This document shows, piece by piece, positions 8,356-17,239 of a stretch of DNA of 60,229 nt. This DNA comes from Bizionia sp. (GTDB lineage Bacteria > Bacteroidota > Bacteroidia > Flavobacteriales > Flavobacteriaceae). Made by a program: the position numbers and the translations under genes. The notes below the pieces were generated by a model. It was not told where the DNA came from. It searched no databases and saw only the letters and a list, made by a program, of their open reading frames with translations. Where the stretch lies: the NCBI GenBank assembly GCA_020631395.1, contig JAHDHI010000023.1, forward strand, positions 1-60,229, written 5' to 3'. The first letter of the stretch is position 1. Each line of letters opens with the position of its first letter.

Positions 8356-9252
8356 ATGAAACAAATAAATGTTAGAATTTGGGCGTTAATTGCGGCATTT
8401 GGAGTCCAATTGCTTTATGGTTTGAATTATACCTTTGCCAAAGACGTCTTGGCCGATGGATTTTTGAGCCCTTTGGCTTTCGTGTTGGTTAGGGTGGCTG
8501 GAGCTACAGCTCTGTTCTGGTTGTTCAGTTTTGTTGGACCAAAAGAAAAAATAGAGAGAAAGGATTTTGTGACCTTCTTTTTTGCTGCTGTTTTTGGAGT
8601 TGCCATAAACATGCTCTTGTTCATCAAGGGACTCAAATACACAACTCCGATACATGCATCGGTAATTGTGACCATTACCCCAATTTTGGTACTTGTCTTG
8701 TCTTCTTTTTACCTTAAGGAAAAGATAACGTCAATGAAGATCGTTGGTGTTTTGTTGGCCTTTGTGGGAGCAATAGTTTTGACAATCTATGGAAAATCAG
8801 CCCTTCCAGGAGACAATGTCACATTGGGCAACCTGTTTATTCTGATAAATGTGATTGCCTATAGCATATACATCATCATCATTAAAAAACTAACATACAA
8901 ATATCATCCATTTACCTTCATAAAATGGTTGTTCCTCTTTGGGTTGATTTTGGTAATTCCATTTGGATACAATGAACTCATTGAAACAAATCTGGATCAC
9001 TTTACGCCGTACGCCTACTTTGCAGTAGGATTTGTAGTCGTTGGCGCTACATTTGGAACGTTCATGTTAAATCCTTTGGCCTTGAAGCACTTAAAAGCGT
9101 CTACGGTGAGTATTTTCATTTACATGCAACCAGTGATAGCGGGTATTTTTGCCATTGTAATGGGAAGCGATAGCCTCACAAGTGTTAAACTGTTGGCCTC
9201 GGTGTTGATTTTTTCGGGAGTATATTTGGTGACCAAAAAACCGAAATCATAG
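8356..9252 (+). CDS. EamA family (DMT) membrane transporter
   Basis: The protein has 298 residues and about ten hydrophobic segments arranged as two EamA repeats. The first covers about 10-145 (LSPLAFVLVRVAGATALFW to AFVGAIVLTIYG) and the second about 155-293, ending in SGVYLVTKK. Members export or import amino acids or other metabolites, and the substrate cannot be told. It starts 55 bp after the ArsC-like gene and may share its transcript. The 3' end overlaps the convergent thioesterase gene by 6 bp. Confidence 0.87.
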   Translation: MKQINVRIWALIAAFGVQLLYGLNYTFAKDVLADGFLSPLAFVLVRVAGATALFWLFSFVGPKEKIERKDFVTFFFAAVFGVAINMLLFIKGLKYTTPIHASVIVTITPILVLVLSSFYLKEKITSMKIVGVLLAFVGAIVLTIYGKSALPGDNVTLGNLFILINVIAYSIYIIIIKKLTYKYHPFTFIKWLFLFGLILVIPFGYNELIETNLDHFTPYAYFAVGFVVVGATFGTFMLNPLALKHLKASTVSIFIYMQPVIAGIFAIVMGSDSLTSVKLLASVLIFSGVYLVTKKPKS

Positions 9253-9726
9253 ATCTAGATTCATTGGTTTCCTACCATGTATTCTTGTATCTTCCTTTGT
9301 CAATGTCTTGTAGCCTTTTGATTTTGGGAAAGTTTTGGTAAATGCCAACAACTCTTTTGGCAAAGCAGACAACTTACGTGTTTTCAAATCTATCCAAGCT
9401 CCAAATATTTCACAATATGCCAGGTTTTCTCCTTTGTGGTTGTAAAAATTATGATCAAATTTAAAAAACATGCCATCTTCACTCAAGCCGGATACTTCCA
9501 AGCTTACGGTAATGGGCTGCCCATGAAAGGCCTCTTTGAAATAGTGGACGTGCTCGTAGAAGACAACTGGACTTACTCCAAATTTTAGCATTTCCTGCAT
9601 TGTAAAGCCTTTTTCGACAAGAAAGGCCATTCGAGTGTGACTCATGAAATTAATGTATGCGGAGTTGGCCAAATGTCTATTGGCATCAATGTCACTCCAG
9701 CGAATTTCGAATTTTTTAGTAAACAT
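9247..9726 (-). CDS. Hot-dog fold acyl-CoA thioesterase
   Basis: The protein has 159 residues and matches the 4-hydroxybenzoyl-CoA thioesterase group. It opens with FEIRWSDIDANRHLANSAYINF, in which the conserved Asp and His-Leu-Asn turn carries the catalytic site. FKFDHNFYNHKGENLAYCE forms a core strand. It probably hydrolyses acyl-CoA in the cytosol, substrate unknown. A TAAATTTG element lies 18 bp upstream of the start. Confidence 0.82.
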   Translation of the reverse strand: MFTKKFEIRWSDIDANRHLANSAYINFMSHTRMAFLVEKGFTMQEMLKFGVSPVVFYEHVHYFKEAFHGQPITVSLEVSGLSEDGMFFKFDHNFYNHKGENLAYCEIFGAWIDLKTRKLSALPKELLAFTKTFPKSKGYKTLTKEDTRIHGRKPMNLDL

Positions 9727-9744
9727 GATTTAAAATATAAGTCG

Positions 9745-9752
9745 CAAATTTA
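9745..9752 (-). promoter_or_regulatory. Putative -7 element for thioesterase gene
   Basis: TAAATTTG read on the minus strand fits TAnnTTTG and places transcription start about 12 nt before the start codon at 9726. No clear -33 element is seen. It faces away from the yicC promoter. Confidence 0.4.
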
Positions 9753-9780
9753 AAATATTCCATGGCAATGAACCTTAGTC

Positions 9781-9811
9781 TTTTCTAAAGATTCTGTTTT
9801 CATTACCTTTG
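9781..9811 (+). promoter_or_regulatory. Putative promoter for yicC-gmk-nadD
   Basis: TTTT at 9781-9784, 19 bases and TACCTTTG at 9804-9811 match the Bacteroidota consensus with one change in the -33 box. The transcript would begin near 9818, which places the alternative start codon at 9809 inside the promoter and supports translation from 9833. Confidence 0.45.
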
Positions 9812-9832
9812 CTCAACTTTATAAAAAGACTT

Positions 9833-10690
9833 ATGATACATTCAATGACAGGTTATGGTAAATCTGTAGTACAATTGCCAACAAAGAAAATAACGATAGA
9901 GCTAAAGTCTCTTAACAGCAAGAATCTGGATTTGAATGCAAGGATGCCTTCCATTTATAGAGAAAAGGAGTTGTTGCTTAGAAAGGCGATTGCAAAGGAA
10001 TTGGTACGTGGCAAGATTGATTTTTCCATATACGTTGAAACAACGGCAGAAGATACCTCGACAAAGATAAATACACCAGTCGTAAAACAATATATGAAGC
10101 AGTTGCAGGAAGTAACGGAAGGAGATGCCATCGAGTTATTGAAAATGGCCGTGAGATTTCCTGATGCTTTGAATACGGAACGGGAAGAAATAGATGAAAC
10201 GGAATGGAAGATCATTCAGACCGAGATAGATGGAGCAATAGAACAAATCAAGAAATACAGATTGGACGAAGGAGAGGTTTTGGAACAAGATTTCAAAAAT
10301 CGGGTTACAACGATAGACGCTCTATTGGAGGACGTGATTCTAATGGATCCCGATCGCATTGAAGGCGTACGTGAGCGTCTAAGGAAAGGAATAGAGGATT
10401 TGCGAGAAAAACATGATGAAAACCGATTCGAACAAGAGTTGGTGTATTACATTGAGAAATTCGATATAACAGAAGAAAAGGTGCGTTTGAAAAACCATTT
10501 GAACTACTTCGTGGAAGCATTGAACTCCAAGGATTCCAATGGAAAGAAACTAGGTTTCATAGGTCAAGAGATGGGAAGGGAAATCAATACCATAGGTTCA
10601 AAGAGCAATTATGCACCAATGCAGCAATTGGTGGTACAAATGAAAGATGAATTGGAAAAGATAAAGGAGCAACTTTTAAACGTACTATAG
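9833..10690 (+). CDS. YicC family endoribonuclease
   Basis: The start at 9833 gives MIHSMTGYGKS, the nearly invariant N-terminus of YicC proteins; the upstream Met at 9809 lies in the promoter. The protein has 285 residues with the YicC_N region first and the C-terminal DUF1732 region (EQELVYYIEKFDITEEKVRL, then GKKLGFIGQEMGREINTIGSK), whose acidic and histidine-poor core is family-typical. Known family members are RNases that affect small-RNA and mRNA turnover. It is followed 81 bp later by gmk, a conserved neighbour in many bacteria. Confidence 0.9.
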   Translation: MIHSMTGYGKSVVQLPTKKITIELKSLNSKNLDLNARMPSIYREKELLLRKAIAKELVRGKIDFSIYVETTAEDTSTKINTPVVKQYMKQLQEVTEGDAIELLKMAVRFPDALNTEREEIDETEWKIIQTEIDGAIEQIKKYRLDEGEVLEQDFKNRVTTIDALLEDVILMDPDRIEGVRERLRKGIEDLREKHDENRFEQELVYYIEKFDITEEKVRLKNHLNYFVEALNSKDSNGKKLGFIGQEMGREINTIGSKSNYAPMQQLVVQMKDELEKIKEQLLNVL

Positions 10691-10771
10691 CCAAACAAAG
10701 AGCAAACAACAAGACTAACTAACATATGGCACCAAGTCTGACGTAGTGCTATAATCCTTAAAATAATTTTT

Positions 10772-11362
10772 GTGGACAAAGACAATACCAACAAAGGAAA
10801 GCTAATTGTGTTCTCTGCACCTTCCGGCTCTGGAAAGACAACCATTGTAAGGCATTTGCTAAAACAAGAACAATTCAACTTGGCCTTTTCCATTTCGGCA
10901 ACTTCCAGAGCGCCCAGAGGAGAAGAGGTAGATGGGAAGGATTATTATTTCTTGTCTTTTGAAGCCTTTAAGGATAAAATCAAAGCTGAAGAGTTCTTGG
11001 AATGGGAAGAAGTATACAGGGACAATTTTTATGGGACGTTGAAAACAGAAGTTGAAAGACTTTGGAAGCTAGGCAAGCATGTAATCTTTGATATCGATGT
11101 TGCAGGCGGATTGCGCATAAAACGAAAATTCCCAGAAGAGACATTGGCTGTTTTTGTAAAACCACCTAGCATTGATGAATTGAAGATCCGTTTGAAGAAA
11201 CGCAAGACGGAAAGTGAGGACAAGATAAACATGCGTGTGGCCAAGGCGTCTGCAGAGTTGGCAACAGCGCCTCTTTTCGATGTCATAATAGAAAATGACA
11301 ACTTGGAAAAGGCTTTGAACGAAGCAGAGGTTTTGATTGGAGATTTCTTAAAAAACGAGTAA
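10772..11362 (+). CDS. gmk: Guanylate kinase
   Basis: The protein has 196 residues and phosphorylates GMP to GDP. The P-loop APSGSGKTT lies near residues 16-24, followed by the GMP-binding segment SATSRAPRGEEVDGKDYYF and EWEEVYRDNFYGT. The only usable start in this frame is GTG at 10772, since a stop lies just upstream at 10739. The next gene, nadD, begins 2 bp after its stop, so both share one transcript with yicC. Confidence 0.95.
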   Translation: MDKDNTNKGKLIVFSAPSGSGKTTIVRHLLKQEQFNLAFSISATSRAPRGEEVDGKDYYFLSFEAFKDKIKAEEFLEWEEVYRDNFYGTLKTEVERLWKLGKHVIFDIDVAGGLRIKRKFPEETLAVFVKPPSIDELKIRLKKRKTESEDKINMRVAKASAELATAPLFDVIIENDNLEKALNEAEVLIGDFLKNE

Positions 11363-11363
11363 A

Positions 11364-11942
11364 ATGAACATTGGCCTTTATTTTGGTTCTTTCAACCCCA
11401 TTCACATAGGACACTTGGTTATTGCGAACCAAATGGTGGAAAATAGCGATTTAGATCAAATTTGGTTTGTGGTGACACCTCACAATCCCTTCAAAAAGAA
11501 GAACACGCTTTTGGATAATTTTCAACGTTTGGAAATGGTATATCTCGCAACAAAGGACTATGTGAAACTAAAGCCAAGTGACATAGAGTTCAACTTGCCG
11601 CAACCAAACTATACGATAAATACCTTGACTTACCTCAAGGAGAAATATCCCAGTCATGTGTTTTCCCCAATTATGGGAGAAGACAATCTGAAAGGATTTC
11701 ATAAATGGAAGAACTACGAACTAATCCTGGAACAACATAACATATATGTGTATCCAAGAATTTCGGAAGGAGTCGTCGAAACGAGATTTGATGGCCATGA
11801 GAAGATACACAAGGTCGAAGCTCCAATTATGGAAATATCCTCCACACTTATACGAAATGCCATAAAGGAAGGTAAAAACGTCAAGCCATTGCTTCCAGAG
11901 AACGTTTGGGAATATCTGGATGAGATGAATTTCTATAGATAG
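11364..11942 (+). CDS. nadD: Nicotinate-nucleotide adenylyltransferase
   Basis: The protein has 192 residues and makes deamido-NAD from nicotinate mononucleotide and ATP. It has the nucleotidyltransferase motif GSFNPIHIGHL at residues 8-18 and the C-terminal ISSTLIRNAI element, both needed for ATP binding. The start codon follows the gmk stop by 1 bp, the tight coupling typical of the yicC-gmk-nadD cluster in Bacteroidota. Confidence 0.95.
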   Translation: MNIGLYFGSFNPIHIGHLVIANQMVENSDLDQIWFVVTPHNPFKKKNTLLDNFQRLEMVYLATKDYVKLKPSDIEFNLPQPNYTINTLTYLKEKYPSHVFSPIMGEDNLKGFHKWKNYELILEQHNIYVYPRISEGVVETRFDGHEKIHKVEAPIMEISSTLIRNAIKEGKNVKPLLPENVWEYLDEMNFYR

Positions 11943-12040
11943 TGAATTTTTCTTTTTTTTTGAGATGAAACCTCAATCATATGGAAGGCTTTACACGTTG
12001 TAAAACCATACCTTGAAGACTAGTGAGTTTTTGTCATAAC

Positions 12041-12964
12041 TTATTTCACAAAAGAGGTGATGGCTTCGAGGAGTTTCGGAGAGAGCTTTCGGTAGGCTTC
12101 GTTGTAGGATTTTGAATTTTCCAAGTCATCCCCCTCAATATGCACTAGAATATGATTCATTTTCTCTACGATGATCAAGGTGGATTCATTTGCCGCCGTA
12201 TCTAAAAGCTTTGCTTCCGTTTCACTTACTTGCAAATCCTTGGTTCCATTTATGATTAGAATGGGCATTTCCAACTTCTTTATCTCTTCTTGGGGATCGT
12301 AAGACATCCAGTTTGCCATGAAAGGTTGTATGTCTTTGCTGAATATGGAACCTAATGCTTGAGGGTAATCGGAAGTGGTTTTGCCTACTCTCAAGATGTC
12401 GAATATCCTTTTTGTGTCTTCGGTAAACATTGGAGCAGTTTTGATGACTTGCTCGGTAATGACCTTGTCTATGGATTGTCCAGCACCTGCAAGGGAGATG
12501 AAACCATCTGCCCTTCCTTTGGCTGCCAGCAAACCGACAAGGCTACCTTGGCTATGGCCGGCGACATAGATGCGATTGTATTTTTTCGTGTTCTTGAAGT
12601 ATTCGATTACGGAAATGGCATCGGTTACAAAGTCATCGAATAGGATGTCCTTGTCTACATTGCCTTTGCGTATTTGCTTCACGATGCGTTTGTCGTATCT
12701 AAAGGTAGCTGTCTTTTCCTTGGTTATTCCCAAAGCCAGTTTTTTCAAGGTGTTGCTCATCAAGAAGTTTTGGTTGCCATCTCTATCCGTGGGGCCAGAC
12801 CCAGCTATGATTATGACGAGATTGGGTTTGCTTACATCGTTTGGAGTCAACAGGGTACCATCTATCAAGTTGTTTATTGAAATGTTCTGGGAGGTATGTG
12901 CCTTTTCTTGAGCAAACAGAAACAGACCCATTAAAATAAATAGAGAGGACAGTTTTAATTTCAT
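12041..12964 (-). CDS. Secreted alpha/beta hydrolase (S33/acyl peptidase-like)
   Basis: The protein has 307 residues with a signal peptide (about 1-18, ending LFLFAQ). The hydrolase core shows the oxyanion strand IIIAGSGPTDRDGN, the nucleophile elbow GHSQGS, a late Asp in INGTKDLQV and a catalytic His in MNHILVHIEG. It is an exported esterase or peptidase of unknown substrate. A TAAATTTG element at 13030-13023 (minus) could be its -7 box, giving a leader of about 50 nt. The nadD gene is convergent. Confidence 0.82.
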   Translation of the reverse strand: MKLKLSSLFILMGLFLFAQEKAHTSQNISINNLIDGTLLTPNDVSKPNLVIIIAGSGPTDRDGNQNFLMSNTLKKLALGITKEKTATFRYDKRIVKQIRKGNVDKDILFDDFVTDAISVIEYFKNTKKYNRIYVAGHSQGSLVGLLAAKGRADGFISLAGAGQSIDKVITEQVIKTAPMFTEDTKRIFDILRVGKTTSDYPQALGSIFSKDIQPFMANWMSYDPQEEIKKLEMPILIINGTKDLQVSETEAKLLDTAANESTLIIVEKMNHILVHIEGDDLENSKSYNEAYRKLSPKLLEAITSFVK

Positions 12965-13184
12965 TTTTTAATGATTTTAGACAAGCTTTAGCAAAATGAA
13001 TGCCAATTGCATTTGGTAAACGCAAATTTACACTTATTTATTGGATGGTAATTTATAATTAATTCTTAATGAAATTTGTGTTTCAACGAGATTTTTGCTT
13101 CAATCATCTAAATTATGTTAAAATTAAGTGCATTTCGTCGAATATTAACACGTTTTAACGGTTGTTATCGAATATAGTTTTAAA

Positions 13185-13215
13185 TTTGACTCGTACTAAA
13201 AATTACATACTTTTA
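13185..13215 (+). promoter_or_regulatory. Putative promoter for orphan short RNA
   Basis: TTTG at 13185-13188, exactly 19 bases and TACTTTTA at 13208-13215 differ from the Bacteroidota consensus only in the last base. The predicted start is near 13222, and no coding gene follows on this strand before the terminator. Confidence 0.45.
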
Positions 13216-13221
13216 GTTCAA

Positions 13222-13341
13222 TGGATTAATTAATTAAATATTTGCATCGCTATTTTGTTGATATAGCAATACAATACTAAATCTAACAATACATATTTTG
13301 CAAATGCTAGAAGCTGAGGTTGAGGGACCTCAGCTTTTTTG
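13222..13341 (+). ncRNA. Candidate small noncoding RNA of about 120 nt
   Basis: The segment is bounded by a promoter-like sequence and an intrinsic terminator on the same strand, has no useful ORF and lies between two minus-strand genes. Size and context suit a small regulatory RNA. Possible known matches are the Flavo-1 motif or a Bacteroidota 6S-type RNA, but I cannot confirm either from the sequence. Confidence 0.4.
13312..13340 (+). terminator. Intrinsic terminator of orphan transcript
   Basis: A 9-bp perfect stem AGCTGAGGT / ACCTCAGCT (13312-13320 and 13327-13335) with a 6-nt loop is followed by TTTTT. The U tract is on the plus strand only, so it cannot serve the minus-strand gene that ends at 13351. 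Confidence 0.75.
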
Positions 13342-13350
13342 TTTCCTGTC

Positions 13351-13944
13351 CTATTTGATAACCCTGAAGGTTAGGTTTATTCTAGGTTGTATTTGTCGTT
13401 TCGTCTTGGCGATTTGATGTAGCCAATGGTGTTGCGTTTCTCCTTGCATCAACAACAAGCTTCCATTTTCCAACAATAGCTTTTGCCGCAATGTCTTGTC
13501 TCTTTTGTGCTTTAAATGAAAGTAACGGGCTTCGCCAAATGTAACGGAAGCTATCGTGGGATTTTTGCCCAATGCTTTTTCGTCGTCGGAATGCCAACCG
13601 TTGCTATCCTGCCCGTTTCTATATAAATTGGCTAGACAAGTGGTAAAGGCAACATCTGTTTTTGTTTCTATCCTATTCTTTATTTCCAACAAGGCATCTG
13701 TAAATACCGAAGGAGTCATTGTAATGTTGGAGTAACCATAGGGTTTGTCATTGTTGGCAAATAAGGCAGTCAATCGTGGTTGGGGATGCGTTTTTCCAAA
13801 AAGGGTAATGCTGTCCTGCCTCCACTTTGTGGTTTCCAACAACGACCTGTAATATGAATTAGCTTCAGCGAAGCCGAAAAAATTAGGATAATACCGAATG
13901 TCCGAATCCTGTAGGTCAAGAATTATTTCTTTTTTTGGGAACAT
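13351..13944 (-). CDS. AlkB-like 2-oxoglutarate/Fe(II) dioxygenase
   Basis: The protein has 197 residues with the AlkB core: the nucleotide-recognition stretch PQPRLTALF, SNITMTPSVF, the iron ligands in WHSDDE, the distal His in WLHQIAK and the 2-oxoglutarate Arg in RINLTFR. It is expected to remove alkyl groups from nucleic acid bases by oxidation. It lies 3 bp downstream of the DoxX-like gene, so the two are co-transcribed. Confidence 0.88.
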   Translation of the reverse strand: MFPKKEIILDLQDSDIRYYPNFFGFAEANSYYRSLLETTKWRQDSITLFGKTHPQPRLTALFANNDKPYGYSNITMTPSVFTDALLEIKNRIETKTDVAFTTCLANLYRNGQDSNGWHSDDEKALGKNPTIASVTFGEARYFHLKHKRDKTLRQKLLLENGSLLLMQGETQHHWLHQIAKTKRQIQPRINLTFRVIK

Positions 13945-13947
13945 GGA

Positions 13948-14313
13948 TCAGAATTGTAAATACCAAAAAGCCCAGTACATCAGGCCAAATTGCAAGGGAA
14001 TGCGAAGCACCAAGATCCAAGCAGGAATTCCCGCTGAAGCCTTCTTGCTGGACAACATATGGAAATGAACGATCAAAAAGACCATGAGCATTGCCATTAT
14101 CCCATAGATGGAGTCATTTTTAAGAGCAGGAATGCATAATGCCAATCCCAAGACAATCTCTGCAACCCCACTTAGCATCACCATTGATTTTGGTATGGGA
14201 ATGTACCTTGGCATGATGCGTACATACGCTTTGGGTTTGACAAAATGCATGATACCTGCAATGACATACATTGCAGACATGAGGTACAGATGCCAAGGAA
14301 ATATCATACTCAA
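13948..14313 (-). CDS. DoxX family small membrane protein
   Basis: The protein has 121 residues and four hydrophobic helices (about 5-22, 42-62, 68-87 and 98-118), with PRYIPIPKSMVMLSG between the first two, as in DoxX/DoxD-like proteins of Bacteroidota. Molecular function is not established. It is the first gene of a two-gene unit with the AlkB-like gene, and divergent from the VanX-like gene, only 37 bp away. Confidence 0.78.
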   Translation of the reverse strand: MSMIFPWHLYLMSAMYVIAGIMHFVKPKAYVRIMPRYIPIPKSMVMLSGVAEIVLGLALCIPALKNDSIYGIMAMLMVFLIVHFHMLSSKKASAGIPAWILVLRIPLQFGLMYWAFWYLQF

Positions 14314-14350
14314 GTTTTATTTCTCTAAATTAGCATATAAAAATAATACC

Positions 14351-15016
14351 ATGCGATTTAAATTTGTCTTTTTGTTAATATTTATGTCAACATCTTGTTT
14401 TGCACAATTGCCAGATGGTTTTGTCTATGTAAAAGATGAGATTCCTAACATAGAAGTGGAATTACGCTATTGCACGGACAACAATTTCGTTGGGGAACCC
14501 ATAGACGGTTACAATGAAAACAAAGCGATATTGACCAAAGAAGCGGCTGCAAGTTTAAAGAAGGTTCAAGCTGAGTTGGAAAAAGAAGGATTGTCACTCA
14601 AAATTTATGACGCCTATAGGCCACAACGTGCGGTAAACCATTTTGTACGTTGGGTTAGGCAAGTAGATGATACTTTGAAGAAAGCGGAATTCTACCCAAA
14701 GGTGAAAAAGAAGAACTTGTTCAAAGCAGGGTATATAGCATCTAAATCCAGACATAGTAGCGGAAGCACCATAGACTTGACCATCATAGACTTGAAGACG
14801 GGTAAAGAGTTGGACATGGGGTCGCCATATGATTTTTTTGGAAGTGAATCCTGGGTTAAGAACAGCAATCTGGGCAAGGTGCAACGTAAAAACAGAAAAC
14901 TATTGCAAAATGTGATGCTAGGCAACGGCTTTAGGAATTATCCACAAGAATGGTGGCATTTTACGTTACGTGGAGAACCTTTTCGCAATGAGTATTTTGA
15001 TTTTGTGGTGGAGTGA
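14351..15016 (+). CDS. Secreted D-Ala-D-Ala dipeptidase (VanX/DdpX, M15D)
   Basis: The start at 14351 gives a signal peptide (about 1-20, ending SCFAQ); the longer frame from 14108 runs through the divergent DoxX gene and is not credible. The 221-residue protein has the M15D zinc site: SRHSSGSTIDL (His and Asp) and EWWHFTLR (catalytic Glu and His). It should cleave D-Ala-D-Ala from peptidoglycan turnover in the periplasm. No van or ddp transport genes are near, so nutrient recovery is more likely than vancomycin resistance. Confidence 0.88.
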   Translation: MRFKFVFLLIFMSTSCFAQLPDGFVYVKDEIPNIEVELRYCTDNNFVGEPIDGYNENKAILTKEAAASLKKVQAELEKEGLSLKIYDAYRPQRAVNHFVRWVRQVDDTLKKAEFYPKVKKKNLFKAGYIASKSRHSSGSTIDLTIIDLKTGKELDMGSPYDFFGSESWVKNSNLGKVQRKNRKLLQNVMLGNGFRNYPQEWWHFTLRGEPFRNEYFDFVVE

Positions 15017-15028
15017 TTGAGAAAACCG

Positions 15029-16261
15029 TTACCCTCTCAAATTCCGAATCCGTTCCAACAAGGTGGGATGCGAATAATGCATGAATACATATGCCTTATG
15101 GGGCGTCAAGTTGCTCAAGCTGTTCTTGGAAAGCTTTTTTAGAGAAGTGACAAGAGGTTCTGCCTTGTAGGTGTTCTTTGCATAGTCATCAGCTTGATAT
15201 TCGAACTTTCTGGAAAACCAATTCATTATCAATCCGGTGATTTCAGATAAAGGGCTATATAAGATGGCAAAGGCAATCAATCCAATGTGGAAACTTGGTA
15301 TTGCAACGCCCAAAGCTTCCGAAAGCATTGGGTTTCCAATTAACAATGACAGCACATAAAGAGTAAAACCTGTCAGTATCACAGAGGCAAGCAGGTTGAA
15401 AACGATGTGCTTGCATTTGTAATGTCCAACTTCGTGAGCCAACACGGCAACGACTTCTTCTTCATCCAGATCATTGATTAACGTATCGTACAACGTAACG
15501 CGTTTTTCACTTCCAAATCCAGAGAAATAGGCATTGGCCTTGGTACTGCGTTTGGAGCCATCGATGACAAAGATCTTATCGAGGCTAAAACCAACCGTTT
15601 TCGCATAATTGGAAATGGCTGTTCTTAAATTGCCTTCCTCCAAAGGTGTTTGCTTGTTGAACAAGGGAACTATGAGTCTGGAGTAGAAGATATTCATAAA
15701 CAGTGTGAATACAGTGATTAAGCCCCAGGCATATAGCCAAAAGTATTGTCCTGTGGTTTCATAAAACCATGTCAATAGAGCCAAAATGCCTCCACCTACG
15801 ACAATGGTCATAAACCAGCCTTTTATCTTGTCTAGTACAAAGGTTCGTTTTGTGGTCTTGTTGAATCCAAAACGCTCTTCTATGACAAAGGTCTTGTAAT
15901 AGGAAAAAGGAGTTGTGATGATGTCGCTCCCAATCATTATGATTCCAAAGAACAACAAGGTGATGACGATTGAATTGGAAGATAGTTCCCTAGCAATCAC
16001 ATCTACGAATGCAAAGCCATCGAAAAGGAAGAAAGCAAGGGTCAAGACCAATGAAAAGGTAGAGGTCAAGATTCCAAACTTGTAGTTTGTGGCTTTGTAG
16101 TCCTGAGATTTCTTATATTCCGTTTCATCATAGACATCGTCTAGTTCTCGTGGCACAGCATCATTGTAGTGCCTTGCATTCAAGGCATCCAATATCTTGT
16201 CGATGATGAAACTGATGGTTAAAATGGCCATTAATATGTAGAATAATGTTTGCGATGTCAT
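15029..16261 (-). CDS. Ste24-like M48 integral membrane zinc protease
   Basis: The protein has 410 residues and seven or so membrane segments. It has the zinc motif HEVGH (276-280) and the downstream Glu in SRKFEYQADDYA. Length and topology match CAAX prenyl protease 1 (Ste24), not the shorter HtpX. The bacterial substrate is unknown; membrane protein quality control is a fair guess. It follows the RNA methyltransferase gene by 2 bp, an operon arrangement. Confidence 0.88.
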   Translation of the reverse strand: MTSQTLFYILMAILTISFIIDKILDALNARHYNDAVPRELDDVYDETEYKKSQDYKATNYKFGILTSTFSLVLTLAFFLFDGFAFVDVIARELSSNSIVITLLFFGIIMIGSDIITTPFSYYKTFVIEERFGFNKTTKRTFVLDKIKGWFMTIVVGGGILALLTWFYETTGQYFWLYAWGLITVFTLFMNIFYSRLIVPLFNKQTPLEEGNLRTAISNYAKTVGFSLDKIFVIDGSKRSTKANAYFSGFGSEKRVTLYDTLINDLDEEEVVAVLAHEVGHYKCKHIVFNLLASVILTGFTLYVLSLLIGNPMLSEALGVAIPSFHIGLIAFAILYSPLSEITGLIMNWFSRKFEYQADDYAKNTYKAEPLVTSLKKLSKNSLSNLTPHKAYVFMHYSHPTLLERIRNLRG

Positions 16262-16263
16262 TT

Positions 16264-17064
16264 TTATTTGAAATTTCGTTGTCTCTTAGCTTCAAAAACA
16301 AGTATTCCAGCAGCAACGGATACATTCATGGAATCTATGGCACCTTGCATGGGAATGATGATGTTTTGAGTGGCGTGGTCTCTCCATTCTTGACTTAGGC
16401 CAGTAGCTTCCGTTCCGACAACGATGGCTGTAGGTTTTGTGAAGTCTTGGGTATGATATGCCACGGATTCTTGCAAAATGGCAGCATAGATGTTTATGTT
16501 TTTGTCTTTTAGAAAACCAATGATTTCTTGAGTGGAACCTGTTGCAATTTGATTGGTAAACACACAACCCACGCTGGAGCGAACAATGTTTGGATTGTAC
16601 AAATCGGTCTTAGGGTTTGCAATTATCACGGCATCGACATTGGCAGCATCTGCGGTGCGCAAGATGGCTCCGATGTTCCCAGGCTTTTCAGGAGCTTCCG
16701 CAACTAGAATCAATGGATTTTCGTTATTGAATGTTAAATCTTCAATGAGATTGGTTTTATTCTTAGCGATGGCGACTACGCCTTCTGTGGTTTCCCTATA
16801 TGCTATTTTTTGATAGACGTCTTTGTTGATTTCTATCAGGTTGACTTCATGAGATGTGGTTTTTGGTATTTGGGTTTCGGCAATGAGCTCAGGGTTGAAC
16901 AATATGGTTTCTATTAGGTAATTGCCTTTTATTGCCAATTCCATTTCCCGTATTCCTTCGATTATGAATGTTCCAGATTTCTTGCGTTCACGTGATTTTT
17001 CCTTCAACAAGACAATTTGCTTTATCAAGGCGTTTTGCGTACTGGTAATCTGTTTGATGGTCAT
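16264..17064 (-). CDS. SpoU/TrmH family RNA 2'-O-methyltransferase
   Basis: The protein has 266 residues from the Met at 17064 (MTIKQITSTQNALIKQI), the usual start of this group; the upstream Met at 17088 adds eight unlike residues. An N-terminal substrate-binding domain is followed by the knotted SPOUT domain: PGNIGAILRTAD (motif 1), VVGTEATGLSQEW (motif 2) and MNVSVAAGILVFE (motif 3). It methylates the ribose of an rRNA or tRNA nucleotide. Its 3' end abuts the M48 protease gene. Confidence 0.87.
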   Translation of the reverse strand: MTIKQITSTQNALIKQIVLLKEKSRERKKSGTFIIEGIREMELAIKGNYLIETILFNPELIAETQIPKTTSHEVNLIEINKDVYQKIAYRETTEGVVAIAKNKTNLIEDLTFNNENPLILVAEAPEKPGNIGAILRTADAANVDAVIIANPKTDLYNPNIVRSSVGCVFTNQIATGSTQEIIGFLKDKNINIYAAILQESVAYHTQDFTKPTAIVVGTEATGLSQEWRDHATQNIIIPMQGAIDSMNVSVAAGILVFEAKRQRNFK

Positions 17065-17239
17065 CGTTGGGTCTAAAGAAATGTTCAATTTAGTTATGGG
17101 ACAAATCTACGGTATTTCTTGAGCTTATCTTTCAAAGAAATTCAATTTGTCCTAAAATTTAAGGTAGGAGTTTTAAAAGATAAGCTGTTTTAATAGTATT
17201 CAATTGGAAATTTTAAAAAAAAACGAGAACTAATCCATT

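Larger units (their letters stand above)
12965..13350. other. 386-bp intergenic region with orphan transcript signals
   Basis: It holds the minus-strand promoter region of the hydrolase (TAAATTTG, 13023-13030), then a plus-strand promoter (13185-13215) and a plus-strand intrinsic terminator (13312-13340) with no reading frame between them. See the separate entries. Confidence 0.6.

Noticed and set aside
14108-14350. N-terminal extension of the VanX-like protein from the ATG at 14108
   Set aside because: It runs antisense through the DoxX gene, and a clean signal peptide begins at 14351.
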